From contig DOIX01000267.1 in the NCBI GenBank assembly GCA_003511885.1, positions 40,298 to 54,111 of the forward strand: a DNA stretch of 13,814 nt. The letters run 5' to 3'. The position numbers and the translations under genes are program-made. The notes below the pieces were generated by a model. The model ran no database searches. It saw only the letters and a list, made by a program, of their open reading frames with translations, and was not told the DNA's origin. The stretch comes from Cyanobacteria bacterium UBA11153. Lineage in GTDB: Bacteria; Cyanobacteriota; Cyanobacteriia; Cyanobacteriales; Coleofasciculaceae. This document shows positions 7,599 through 13,645 of this stretch, piece by piece. Position 1 is the first letter of the stretch. Each line of letters opens with the position of its first letter.

Positions 7599-8276
7599 AT
7601 GACAAGGGAGATTTCGCCATCAACCAAGACTGTCGGGTTTTGGTCTGCTGTCCTTGCTACAGTCTTTAGCATTACTTACGTTATCGGACAGCTAGGAGAA
7701 TGGTTGGGATTACTGGGATCTCAAGGTGGTGCCGAAAGTATGAGTACGCCTCTTGGTCTGATCGTACTTCTAACACCTTCGCTTTTTTTAGGTTCCTCCT
7801 TTCTAGTACTCGTAGTTAGCATCCATCAATTAGCATCCCGCGATCGCAAAATTTGGAGTCATGTAGCAGTTGCATTTGCGACTGTATATACAGTATTAAT
7901 TAGCATCGTCTATTTTGTCCAACTGACACTAGTCGCACCCAGAGTTATGGGCGGAAAGATTGAGGGGATAGAAGTATTTATGTTCGTGCCCTTCGATTCA
8001 TTCTTGTATGCTGTGGATATACTTGGCTATAGCTTCATGAGTCTGTCTACTCTCTTTGCAGCAACGGTGTTTACTGGTAACGGATTAGATAGAGTTGTGC
8101 GGTTTTTCTTAACTGCAAATGGGTTGTTGCTTCCTTTTATTGCCCTACAAATGTACTTCCATCCATTAATTTGGATTGCGGCGCTTTGGGCAATCACTTT
8201 TCCGGGTTCAACCTTGTCCCTTGCTATTCTTTTTCGGCGAATCCAGACTACAGCATCTATCCCGAAAGAGGCGTAG
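7599..8276 (+). CDS. Six-helix membrane protein of unknown function
   Basis: I do not recognise the family of this 225-residue protein. About six hydrophobic segments are visible, near residues 13-38, 51-75, 88-112, 135-158, 165-187 and 189-212, with short charged loops such as SRDRK (80-84) and RRIQ at the end, so it is an integral membrane protein. No catalytic or transport signature stands out. The start is the ATG with AAGG twelve bases upstream. It lies 228 bases after the protease gene, beyond a possible weak terminator, and lacks the shared N-terminal domain, so it need not belong to the NACHT system. A pore-forming or membrane-sensing accessory role is possible but unsupported. Confidence 0.8.
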   Translation: MTREISPSTKTVGFWSAVLATVFSITYVIGQLGEWLGLLGSQGGAESMSTPLGLIVLLTPSLFLGSSFLVLVVSIHQLASRDRKIWSHVAVAFATVYTVLISIVYFVQLTLVAPRVMGGKIEGIEVFMFVPFDSFLYAVDILGYSFMSLSTLFAATVFTGNGLDRVVRFFLTANGLLLPFIALQMYFHPLIWIAALWAITFPGSTLSLAILFRRIQTTASIPKEA

Positions 8277-8314
8277 GGAGAATGAAGTATAATTTGTTTT
8301 CTTCCCTGGGCTGA

Positions 8315-8416
8315 TAAGCTACTACGCATTTAATTTGTATATCCCCACACCAAAAAACCCACACCCCACACCCCTTTCGACAAATTTATTATCCAATTTA
8401 GATGCGCCGCAGCTTA
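8315..8416 (+). mobile_element. MITE-like element, copy 1 (102 bp)
   Basis: The ends TAAGCTACTACGCATTTAA (8315-8333) and TTAGATGCGCCGCAGCTTA (8398-8416) are imperfect inverted repeats. The interior is rich in CCCACAC. A full-length copy of exactly the same size lies at 13646-13747 in the opposite orientation. If the terminal TA is read as target duplication, the element would be AGCT...AGCT flanked by TA, as for elements moved by Tc1/mariner/IS630-type transposases; that part is inference. No coding capacity is seen. Confidence 0.8.
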
Positions 8417-8451
8417 GTTTGTTTGGCGCAGGGTTTCTCAGGAGATTTTTT

Positions 8452-8779
8452 ATGAACTTTATCCAAAAATTGTTTGCGTCAATTTTGCCCTCTTCCTGGG
8501 CAGAATCAATGGAAGCAGATTCGCGCCAATGGTTTATGAAATGCTTGATATCATGTCCTGAGAATTGCCCATAATTGCGATCCCGTAAAAGCAATGGTTT
8601 CAGGAATTTTTATTCATGGTAATCGACCGGACATGATATGAAGTGTGATTTTGAAGAATCATATTGGGATTTAGGGGGAATTCGCGGCTGTGGGGAATTC
8701 CAGAAATTTGAGGAAATGCCCGAATTGTGGGAAAGTATCTTGGCATGTGACTTTTAAAAAGGAGGAGGAAAAGCAATAG
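8452..8779 (+). pseudogene. Broken small zinc-ribbon protein gene
   Basis: An ATG with AGGAG eight bases upstream (8440-8444) starts a protein reading MNFIQKLFASILPSSWAESM and then EADSRQWFMKC. It is interrupted by a 92-bp inverted-repeat insert (8548-8639) that brings in a stop at 8572. Coding similarity resumes at 8641 in the same nominal frame with KCDFEESYWDLGGIR, then needs a frame change near 8686 to continue as AVGNSRNLRKCPNCGKVSWH up to the TAG at 8777. Joined, the parts give an about 75-residue protein with two Cys pairs (C-x-x-C, then CPNC), matching from memory a small conserved cyanobacterial zinc-ribbon protein of unknown role. With an insertion and a frameshift it is a pseudogene. 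Confidence 0.75.
8548..8639. mobile_element. 92-bp MITE-like insert in the zinc-ribbon gene
   Basis: ATATCATGTCC (8548-8558) and GGACATGATAT (8629-8639) are perfect 11-bp terminal inverted repeats. The element sits between the two Cys codons of a C-x-x-C motif and carries no gene. Removing 93 bases (from 8547) would restore tgc-ttg-aag-tgt (C-L-K-C). The exact target duplication could not be resolved. Confidence 0.8.
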
Positions 8780-8845
8780 ACCTCTCCAAAAAATAATCTC
8801 AAATCCTTGCCTTGTCTGGATAAAAACCTAGTTTCTGGAGATGTC
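8779..8845. repeat. Small terminal-inverted-repeat element, copy B (67 bp)
   Basis: The element begins GACCTCTCCAAAAA and ends TTTCTGGAGATGTC, and these ends are inverted repeats at 12 of 14 bases. It shares its last 27 bases (26 identical) with the copy at 2350-2410, in the same orientation. Its first base is the last base of the broken gene's stop codon. Confidence 0.75.
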
Positions 8846-8875
8846 TATTATTCAATTTAGCTGCTTAACAGCTTG

Positions 8876-8899
8876 GTTTAAATAGTGCAATATCTCCGT
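8876..8899 (+). repeat. 24-bp dispersed repeat, copy 2
   Basis: This sequence matches 3319-3342 at 23 of 24 positions, in the same orientation. It lies 30 bases downstream of the 67-bp inverted-repeat element. Its function is unknown. Confidence 0.6.
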
Positions 8900-9262
8900 T
8901 AAAATCCATACACCGAGTAAAACACGGGGGCTTTCAACGGAGCATTCTGTAATAGGATGGCTATATTAGGGCTTGCTGTATAAGTCGGGAAGCGCTGTAA
9001 CGCGAAAGAAAATCTAATTCACATTTTGACTTTTTTGTCAAATCACACTCCTCTCTCTTCACACAACTTCATTAATTAGTGAGTGGTTTTGGGTGTTTTT
9101 AACAAAAGTACATGTCGATCTAGCTTTTTTTCTGCCACGACAAAATAAAATTTTGGTAATTTTTTGACGCTATTTCAAGGGTTTCAGCGAACGATGACCA
9201 AAAAAAGGCAATGTACGACCCAGCATTAAATTATAACACAGACCTCAAATAACGCAAAATCG

Positions 9263-9291
9263 TTGCCAAAAGTGAAGTAAAATAGTATAAT
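9263..9291 (+). promoter_or_regulatory. Consensus sigma70-type promoter without an adjacent gene
   Basis: TTGCCA (9263-9268) and TATAAT (9286-9291) are separated by exactly 17 bases. Transcription would begin near 9298, over 330 bases before the next gene at 9635. It could drive a long-leader transcript of the phosphoesterase operon or a small RNA. In AT-rich DNA a chance match is also possible. Confidence 0.45.
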
Positions 9292-9384
9292 TTGAATTTA
9301 TTAAGTTTTGTGAGATTGAAATATTAAAACAAATACAGATAATCGCTAAGGATGTCTTATATAAAGGAGTGGATGGGGGACTAG

Positions 9385-9426
9385 CTAGGGGCTGAGGACT
9401 AGGGGCTGGAGACTAGGGTTTGAGGA
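9385..9426 (+). repeat. 14-bp tandem repeat, three units
   Basis: CTAGGGGCTGAGGA, CTAGGGGCTGGAGA and CTAGGGTTTGAGGA follow each other without gaps. The units share most of their bases. No coding or regulatory role is apparent. Confidence 0.75.
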
Positions 9427-9448
9427 ATGGAAAATGTGCTAACAGAGG

Positions 9449-9486
9449 ATTGCGATAGCTTGCGCTCCGGCGAAGCCGATCGCAAT
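9449..9486. repeat. Palindromic repeat with nested hairpin
   Basis: The outer arms ATTGCGAT (9449-9456) and ATCGCAAT (9479-9486) are perfect inverted repeats. Inside, GCTT/AAGC and CGC/GCG pair around TCCG with one bulged base. It is a typical cyanobacterial intergenic palindrome, related in style to the one at 3474-3504. Confidence 0.65.
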
Positions 9487-9565
9487 ATAGCAGGAAAGCG
9501 ACTTGGTTAGGTAGAGCCAAAATTGATGATGCTTTTCCCACTTGCTTATCTGAACCCTCAACAGA

Positions 9566-9577
9566 CTTTAGCTAAAG
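9566..9577. promoter_or_regulatory. 12-bp palindrome upstream of the phosphoesterase gene
   Basis: CTTTAGCTAAAG is a perfect palindrome 58 bases before the phosphoesterase start. It might be an operator, but similar words are common dispersed sequences in cyanobacteria, so little weight is given to it. Confidence 0.3.
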
Positions 9578-9634
9578 TATAGCTTATACATAGATGACTG
9601 ATTTAGCGGGGGAGAATGTCACAACCTAAAGATT

Positions 9635-10528
9635 ATGTCTAATACTGAAGATATCTACTTTGCTGCTGTGGGTGATGTCCACGGCAATATGCACCTGATG
9701 GTAAAACTCCTAACTGATTGGGAAGAAAAAAACAATAAACAGTTGGCTTTTGTCCTCCAAGTTGGCGATTTTGAGCCACACCGAGATGAGGTGGATTTAA
9801 CGACAACTCCAGGACCGCAAAAGTATCGTAAGTTAGGTGATTTTCCTGATTTTTATACGGGTAAAGCGGTTTTTCCTTGGTCGGTTTGGTTTATTGCGGG
9901 AAATCACGAACCTTATGGATTTATAGATCAAATACCTCAAGGAGGTAAAATTGCCAATAACTGTTATTATCTTGGACGTGTGGGGACTGTAACGCTTTCA
10001 GGGTTAAAAGTAGTGGGAGTTTCTGGTATTTACGATCCAGAAATATTTCAAAAACAGCGTCCAGATATTTCTTTAATTAGTGAATCTTCTCGGAAAAAAT
10101 ATGTAGGCTTTACCGAGGTGGAAATTACCCAAGGGATGGATTTATCATCTGCTGATATCCTCTTGCTTCATGACTGGCCTTCTGGTATTATCAACCCAAC
10201 TGAAGCAGCAAAGTTTGGTTGGTTCAATGGAGTTGGGAATGAATATGCTCGTTTGTTAGTAGAATCCCTTCAACCCAAATTAGTTTTATGCGGACACAGG
10301 CACAAACGCTATCGCATTCAAATACCTTTGTCCAATAGTGTAGCGGATATTTGTTGTTTGGCTAATGTAAAATTGGGGCAGGATAGGATGGGCTTTTTTA
10401 CCTTCTCTGAGGGGATAATTGCGGGGCAGGATGCCATAGCAATTTTTCACCTTTCTCCAGAAGGACAATTGGTAGAAGTATCCGATTTATCTGAAAAGGT
10501 TTTGTATGGTAAAGTTAGCAATGTCTGA
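9635..10528 (+). CDS. Metallophosphoesterase resembling the lariat debranching enzyme (DBR1-like)
   Basis: This 297-residue calcineurin-type phosphoesterase has all five metal-site motifs: GDVHGN (13-18; D14, H16), VGDFE (43-47; D45), AGNHE (88-92; N90, H91), LLHDWP (177-182; H179) and CGHRHKR (219-225; H221, H223). The order GNHE, then YYLGRVGTV, then GVSGIYDPE, then HDWP closely follows eukaryotic DBR1, which cuts the 2'-5' branch of intron lariats. DBR1 has Cys where D14 stands here. The substrate in a bacterium is unknown; branched RNA from group II introns or retrons is one idea. The GTPase-like or secreted classes are excluded: no signal peptide or helix is seen. A tiny frame with a better ribosome binding site (ATG 9616, stop 9642) overlaps the start. 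The end overlaps the OsmC-family gene. Confidence 0.92.
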   Translation: MSNTEDIYFAAVGDVHGNMHLMVKLLTDWEEKNNKQLAFVLQVGDFEPHRDEVDLTTTPGPQKYRKLGDFPDFYTGKAVFPWSVWFIAGNHEPYGFIDQIPQGGKIANNCYYLGRVGTVTLSGLKVVGVSGIYDPEIFQKQRPDISLISESSRKKYVGFTEVEITQGMDLSSADILLLHDWPSGIINPTEAAKFGWFNGVGNEYARLLVESLQPKLVLCGHRHKRYRIQIPLSNSVADICCLANVKLGQDRMGFFTFSEGIIAGQDAIAIFHLSPEGQLVEVSDLSEKVLYGKVSNV

Positions 10529-10991
10529 GCATATAGCAGTTGTACAATGGCAGCGTAACGAAGCCAAATTTATCGATCGTCAATATAGTCGGGAGCATGT
10601 TTGGAAATTTGATGGAGGAGCTGAGATTCTTGCTTCTCCCTCACCTCATGTTGTTCCTATACCATACTCTAATCCTGCTGGTGTCGATCCCGAAGAAGCT
10701 TTTATTGCTTCTCTTTCAAGTTGTCACATGCTTTGGTTTCTAGCTATTGCAGCTAAGAAGAAATTTTTGGTTAATAGTTATCAGGATCGCGCAATAGGTT
10801 TACTAAGTAAAGGTGAAAATGGCCAGCTTGCTATTACAAGAGTTAACCTGCACCCACAGATAATTTTTGCTGAAGATAATTTACCTACAGCCAAGCAAAT
10901 TGAGGAAATGCACGAGGAAGCCCATCGTAGTTGTTTTATCGCTAATTCGGTCAAGACAGAGATTATTATTGAAGGACTAAGGAAATGTTGA
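10521..10991 (+). CDS. OsmC/Ohr family protein
   Basis: This 156-residue protein belongs to the OsmC family, thiol-dependent peroxidases that reduce organic hydroperoxides in the cytoplasm. The start at 10521 (MSEHIAVVQW) fits family N-termini and overlaps the upstream stop by eight bases; an ATG at 10506 would add five residues. Counting from 10521, the signature SNPAGVDPEEAFIASLSSCH holds the first redox Cys (C68), and AHRSCFIANSVKT holds the second (C138), so both catalytic cysteines are present. The overlap with the phosphoesterase gene points to co-transcription and translational coupling. The pairing of peroxidase and phosphoesterase has no obvious pathway logic. Family call firm; exact peroxide substrate unknown. 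Confidence 0.93.
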   Translation: MSEHIAVVQWQRNEAKFIDRQYSREHVWKFDGGAEILASPSPHVVPIPYSNPAGVDPEEAFIASLSSCHMLWFLAIAAKKKFLVNSYQDRAIGLLSKGENGQLAITRVNLHPQIIFAEDNLPTAKQIEEMHEEAHRSCFIANSVKTEIIIEGLRKC

Positions 10992-11064
10992 CAGGATATG
11001 CGAATCCTGCTTGATCAAGTCAGTTAAGAATCTCAGAGATCGGGATTTGAGATACAATATAGGT

Positions 11065-11076
11065 AAGTTATAACTT
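11065..11076. promoter_or_regulatory. 12-bp palindrome before the RelE/ParE toxin gene
   Basis: AAGTTATAACTT is a perfect palindrome 55 bases before the toxin start, within an AT-rich stretch that also holds TACAAT and TATTAT words that could be -10 boxes. Toxin-antitoxin operons are usually autoregulated through such palindromes. This is a positional inference only. Confidence 0.35.
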
Positions 11077-11131
11077 GTATTATACCTTGCTAGCGAGATT
11101 AATACAAAGGCAGACAAGAGATAGTCAACCC

Positions 11132-11425
11132 ATGTATGAGATTGCATATACAGATGAAGCTATTGAAGATTTGAAATATTTTAAGAAGCACGAGCAAAAT
11201 GAGATTATTGACGGGATTGATCTACAACTTCAATACGAGCCAACTGTTGAAACGCGAAACAGAAAGCGGATGCGACCTAATGAAAAAGCTGATTGGGAAC
11301 TTCGTATTGGTGATTTTCGTATTTTATATGACGTGGATACCGAAGTGCGAATTGTAGAAATACAGCGCATCGGTGAAAAGCGAGGAAATACATTTTTATT
11401 TCGTGGCAGAGAGGAAGAATTATGA
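11132..11425 (+). CDS. Type II toxin, RelE/ParE family
   Basis: This 97-residue protein has the RelE/ParE fold pattern: an opening strand MYEIAYTDEAIEDLKYFKK, a basic middle (RNRKRMRPN, 42-50), and the hallmark WELRIGDFRILYDVD (55-69) followed by the strand VRIVEIQRIGEKRG. RelE members cut ribosome-bound mRNA and ParE members poison gyrase; which applies here cannot be told. The start at 11132 was chosen because family members begin with this strand; an upstream in-frame ATG at 11075 would add 19 residues unlike the family. The stop overlaps the next start as ATGA, so the genes are coupled, with the toxin gene first. Confidence 0.88.
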   Translation: MYEIAYTDEAIEDLKYFKKHEQNEIIDGIDLQLQYEPTVETRNRKRMRPNEKADWELRIGDFRILYDVDTEVRIVEIQRIGEKRGNTFLFRGREEEL

Positions 11426-11730
11426 TTAGCTGGGATTATCGTGTTTTCCAAGAAAAAGACGGCGATTATGCGATTCGAGAAGTGATTTATGGTGACGATG
11501 GAGAGATTATTGGTTGTACTGAGAATCCAGTTGAACCATTTGGACGCACTCTGGAAGAATTGGCACAAAGCATTGATGATTTCCAAGCGGCTCTTAAACT
11601 ACCAGTCTTAACACTTGAGGATATACCAAAACTACCGAAATCTCCCAAAAAACGATCGCAAACAATATCAAGCGCACAACTGCGGGTACAACTTGGCTTA
11701 AGTAATCCAACTAATTCTCAATTAGCTTAA
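11422..11730 (+). CDS. Probable antitoxin partner of the RelE/ParE toxin
   Basis: This 102-residue acidic protein starts on the ATGA overlap with the toxin stop. The first 55 or so residues (WDYRVFQEKDGDYAIREVIY, then GDDGEIIGCTENPVEPFG, then LEELAQSIDDFQAAL) form a conserved cyanobacterial pattern often found next to ParE-type toxins. The C-terminal 30 residues are basic (KLPKSPKKRSQ) and probably flexible, as expected for a toxin-binding or DNA-binding tail. No classical ribbon-helix-helix or helix-turn-helix is evident. The antitoxin role rests mainly on gene position. The start codon overlap leaves no room for a separate promoter. Confidence 0.78.
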   Translation: MISWDYRVFQEKDGDYAIREVIYGDDGEIIGCTENPVEPFGRTLEELAQSIDDFQAALKLPVLTLEDIPKLPKSPKKRSQTISSAQLRVQLGLSNPTNSQLA

Positions 11731-11741
11731 TTTTGTCGAGT

Positions 11742-11866
11742 TTAATACCAAATCCGCTTTTCAAACCCCCGTTATCATCTCAATGATTTTTCTCCCCTGC
11801 TCCCTGCCCCCCTGCCTAAGAGCCTTTTTAAAGATAACGGGGGTAATTAAGCTGGATTTAGTATAA
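11742..11866. mobile_element. MITE-like element with long inverted ends (about 125 bp)
   Basis: The left end TTAATACCAAATCCGCTT and the right end AAGCTGGATTTAGTATAA are imperfect inverted repeats. Inside them CCCCCGTTATC (11766-11776) and GATAACGGGGG (11833-11843) pair perfectly, so the inverted ends reach about 33 bp with a few gaps. The middle contains a CCCTGC-rich run. No protein is encoded. As RNA it would form a long hairpin directly behind the toxin-antitoxin pair and could also end that transcript. Confidence 0.75.
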
Positions 11867-11901
11867 GAGGCAATAATTTGATTAGTTTATCTAGGTAAAT
11901 C

Positions 11902-12477
11902 ATGAGTTTAATTATCCCTGATTCGCGAGTTTTTGGATGGCTTGGCAATGATGATAAAAATATACCATACTATCTTCATGCACTTAATCTATATTGGGGT
12001 GGAGATGAACGGGTTAAACCAGCAATGAAGAAGTTTCTAGAGGTGGCAAAACGGCTTGAAGTACAGCCAGATTATTGGTCAGAAATTATTCGGACAAAAG
12101 CTTGGCGACATACTCTAGTTGGTTGTACTTGCATCCTTGTCAGCCGCAATCCCAGTTATTTTCAAGATTTACAATTTAGTTTTAAGCAAGGTAATTGGGT
12201 TTCTCCTCAAATTGCTGTTACTATGGGAATAGTTCATCCACATCTAAGTCGTAAATTTTTTAGAGAGTATTTGTCTTCGATTGTTCCAGCACAAAAGGCT
12301 AAAGAGGTTACATCCGCTCAGTGGGTATTGAATAAATTAGATGACTCTTCTTATAGCAATGAGTTTGACTGGAATTCTCCATTAGATAAAGATGATTCCG
12401 ATATTGCTAAAAGTGTAGTTGAAAATCACTGGAATTTCTGGTTAAATCTTGGGTTTGTAGTTGATAATGGAATATAG
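11902..12477 (+). CDS. Hypothetical protein
   Basis: I do not recognise this 191-residue protein. It is soluble, rich in aromatic residues, and looks mostly helical. Noticeable segments are a basic helix KPAMKKFLEVAKRL (39-52), a Cys-containing segment HTLVGCTCILVSR (70-82) and a Trp-rich tail, VENHWNFWLNLGFVVD. It has no signal peptide, membrane segment or catalytic signature. The start is the ATG with AGGT six to nine bases upstream. It stands alone between an inverted-repeat element and a repeat-rich gap. HEAT-like helical repeats are conceivable but not shown. Confidence 0.8.
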   Translation: MSLIIPDSRVFGWLGNDDKNIPYYLHALNLYWGGDERVKPAMKKFLEVAKRLEVQPDYWSEIIRTKAWRHTLVGCTCILVSRNPSYFQDLQFSFKQGNWVSPQIAVTMGIVHPHLSRKFFREYLSSIVPAQKAKEVTSAQWVLNKLDDSSYSNEFDWNSPLDKDDSDIAKSVVENHWNFWLNLGFVVDNGI

Positions 12478-12524
12478 AAAATGGGAGCATCCGGTTTTTG
12501 CACTCATAGCAAACCCCACCCTAG

Positions 12525-12547
12525 CCCTCCCCTTATTAAGGGGAGGG
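12525..12547. terminator. Perfect 10-bp hairpin, repeat or terminator
   Basis: CCCTCCCCTT, a three-base loop ATT, and AAGGGGAGGG form a perfect stem 48 bases after the stop of the hypothetical gene. No T-run follows. This word is a very common dispersed hairpin in cyanobacterial genomes, so it may be a repeat that happens to serve as a terminator on either strand. Confidence 0.55.
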
Positions 12548-12600
12548 AACAAGAAAAGAATGATTTCCCCCCCTTTGCGTTAAAAATAAACCATCATCAA

Positions 12601-12660
12601 TTACCGATACTACAGATAGATGCTTCAGAAGGGCAGTTGGTAGAAGTAAGTAAGTGGTAG
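12601..12660 (+). pseudogene. Fragment resembling a phosphoesterase C-terminus
   Basis: This frame reads LPILQIDASEGQLVEVSKW and stops. It matches SPEGQLVEVSDL near the end of the DBR1-like protein; at DNA level cagaagggcagttggtagaagta differs from that gene at only two positions. The rest of the gene is missing. It may be the remnant of a second copy or of a recombination event. The match is short, so confidence is low. Confidence 0.35.
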
Positions 12661-12826
12661 AAAATCAAGATCATATCATTTGATGTCCTGACTGCCTTGG
12701 CGAGTGTTATCATATCAAGGTGCGATCGCAAAGTGACTCCTACAGAGGATCGCTTACTGCGATCGATTTTACTGCCGCAGACAAAGTGAGTTAATCTGAT
12801 CTAAGTTTATCGTTGAAAATTTTGAG

Positions 12827-13540
12827 ATGCTCAGAGAAATTGATAAAGATATTTGGGTTGCCGAACAGTCTTTCCGTTATTTTGGACTCAGTGTGGGGAC
12901 AAGGATGACGGTAATTCGGCTTGCCAATCGCGAGTTAGCCGTTATTTCTCCAATTCAGATTAATGATGCAATCGTGACTCAGCTTGCACAACTGGGAACC
13001 GTTAGCCATATCATTGCTCCTAATCTTTATCACTATTTATTTGCCGCTAATTTCAAAAATAATTACCCAAAGGCAACATTTTGGGCTACTCCTGGTTTAG
13101 AGGTTAAAAAACCAGATTTATCGATAGACAAAAAAATAGATAGGGATGGCAAAAGTTTGTGGGATGGTCTTGAATATATATTCTTTGATGGATTTAGAAC
13201 ATTGGCTTTAAGTGGTTTCGATTCACTCAATGAATCTGTGTTCTTTCATTCGGTAAGTCGCACCCTAATTCTGACTGATACTGCCTTCCACTTTGATGAT
13301 AGTTTTCCATTGATTACCCAATTGGCTACCAGAGTAATAGGAGGATATAAAAGTCTGAGTCCATCGTTATTGGAGCGAATTGCCACAACGGAAAAGGAGA
13401 AAGTGAGAAAGTCGGTTGAAAAGGTTCTCTCCTGGGACTTTGAGCGAGTGATTATGGCTCATGGCACTATTGTAGAGGAGAATGGGAAGGAAAAGTTCAA
13501 GCAAGGATACGAAGAATTTTTAGGACAATCAATAACTTGA
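12827..13540 (+). CDS. DUF4336 domain protein
   Basis: This 237-residue protein fits DUF4336 throughout: the opening LREIDKDIWVAEQ, the RMTVIRL motif (26-32), SPIQI (41-45), IIAPNLYHYLFAANF (62-76) followed by FWATPGLE (85-92), then FFHSVSRTLILTDTAFH (139-155) and MAHGTIVEENG (210-220). The fold is thought to be related to metallo-beta-lactamases; H69, H141, D151 and H212 are candidate metal or active-site residues, but the classical HxHxDH motif is absent. No function is established. The length is usual for the family. The ribosome binding site is weak (GAG right before the ATG). The gene is monocistronic as far as can be seen. Confidence 0.9.
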   Translation: MLREIDKDIWVAEQSFRYFGLSVGTRMTVIRLANRELAVISPIQINDAIVTQLAQLGTVSHIIAPNLYHYLFAANFKNNYPKATFWATPGLEVKKPDLSIDKKIDRDGKSLWDGLEYIFFDGFRTLALSGFDSLNESVFFHSVSRTLILTDTAFHFDDSFPLITQLATRVIGGYKSLSPSLLERIATTEKEKVRKSVEKVLSWDFERVIMAHGTIVEENGKEKFKQGYEEFLGQSIT

Positions 13541-13572
13541 AGTTGTCCCGAAATTTGCAGTAGTCAATAATT

Positions 13573-13593
13573 CTGGTTTATTCAATAAACCGG
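13573..13593 (+). terminator. Hairpin after the DUF4336 gene
   Basis: GGTTTA and TAAACC pair around TTCAA, extended by C-G and a T-G wobble. It lies about 30 bases after the stop but no T-run follows, so it is a weak terminator candidate or another dispersed palindrome. Confidence 0.35.
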
Positions 13594-13645
13594 GCTTCTG
13601 GGTGTAAGGAATAAAATAAATAATCTTCTAACGCCAAGAGAGGAG

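Larger units (their letters stand above)
8277..9634. other. 1.36-kb gap with repeats and a broken gene
   Basis: No intact gene is seen here. From left to right it holds the 102-bp repeat element (8315-8416), a disrupted small zinc-ribbon gene carrying a 92-bp inverted-repeat insert (8452-8779), a 67-bp inverted-repeat element (8779-8845), a 24-bp repeat (8876-8899), an AT-rich stretch with nothing recognisable (about 8900-9260), a consensus promoter (9263-9291), a 14-mer tandem repeat (9385-9426) and two palindromic repeats. It appears to be a site where mobile debris accumulates. Confidence 0.7.
12478..12826. other. Gap before the DUF4336 gene
   Basis: No intact gene is seen. The gap holds a strong hairpin (12525-12547), a short coding-like fragment resembling the C-terminus of the phosphoesterase (12601-12660), and HIP1-rich sequence near 12720-12770. 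No clear promoter for the following gene was found. Confidence 0.6.

Noticed and set aside
7599..8276. Membrane protein as third gene of the NACHT/protease system
   Set aside because: It lacks the shared N-terminal domain, lies 228 bases away past a possible terminator, and has no known defence-linked fold.
8335..8574. 79-residue open frame on the + strand
   Set aside because: It begins inside the 102-bp repeat element and ends in the stop brought in by the 92-bp insert. Only the part from 8452 is real coding sequence, reported as the broken zinc-ribbon gene.
8322..8594. 90-residue open frame on the - strand
   Set aside because: It runs antisense through two repeat elements and the broken gene. 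It is explained by repeat sequence, with no start signal or family resemblance.
9385..9426. CRISPR-like array
   Set aside because: The units are 14 bases, directly adjacent, without spacers. It is a simple tandem repeat. No CRISPR repeats or cas genes are seen elsewhere in the window.
11075..11131. Upstream extension of the RelE/ParE toxin to ATG 11075
   Set aside because: The extra 19 residues are basic and unlike family N-termini. The family's first strand begins at 11132.
12661..12720. Possible further copy of the ATATCATGTCC element
   Set aside because: TATCAT and GATGTCC words occur, but the ends are not inverted repeats and the interior does not match the 92-bp insert.
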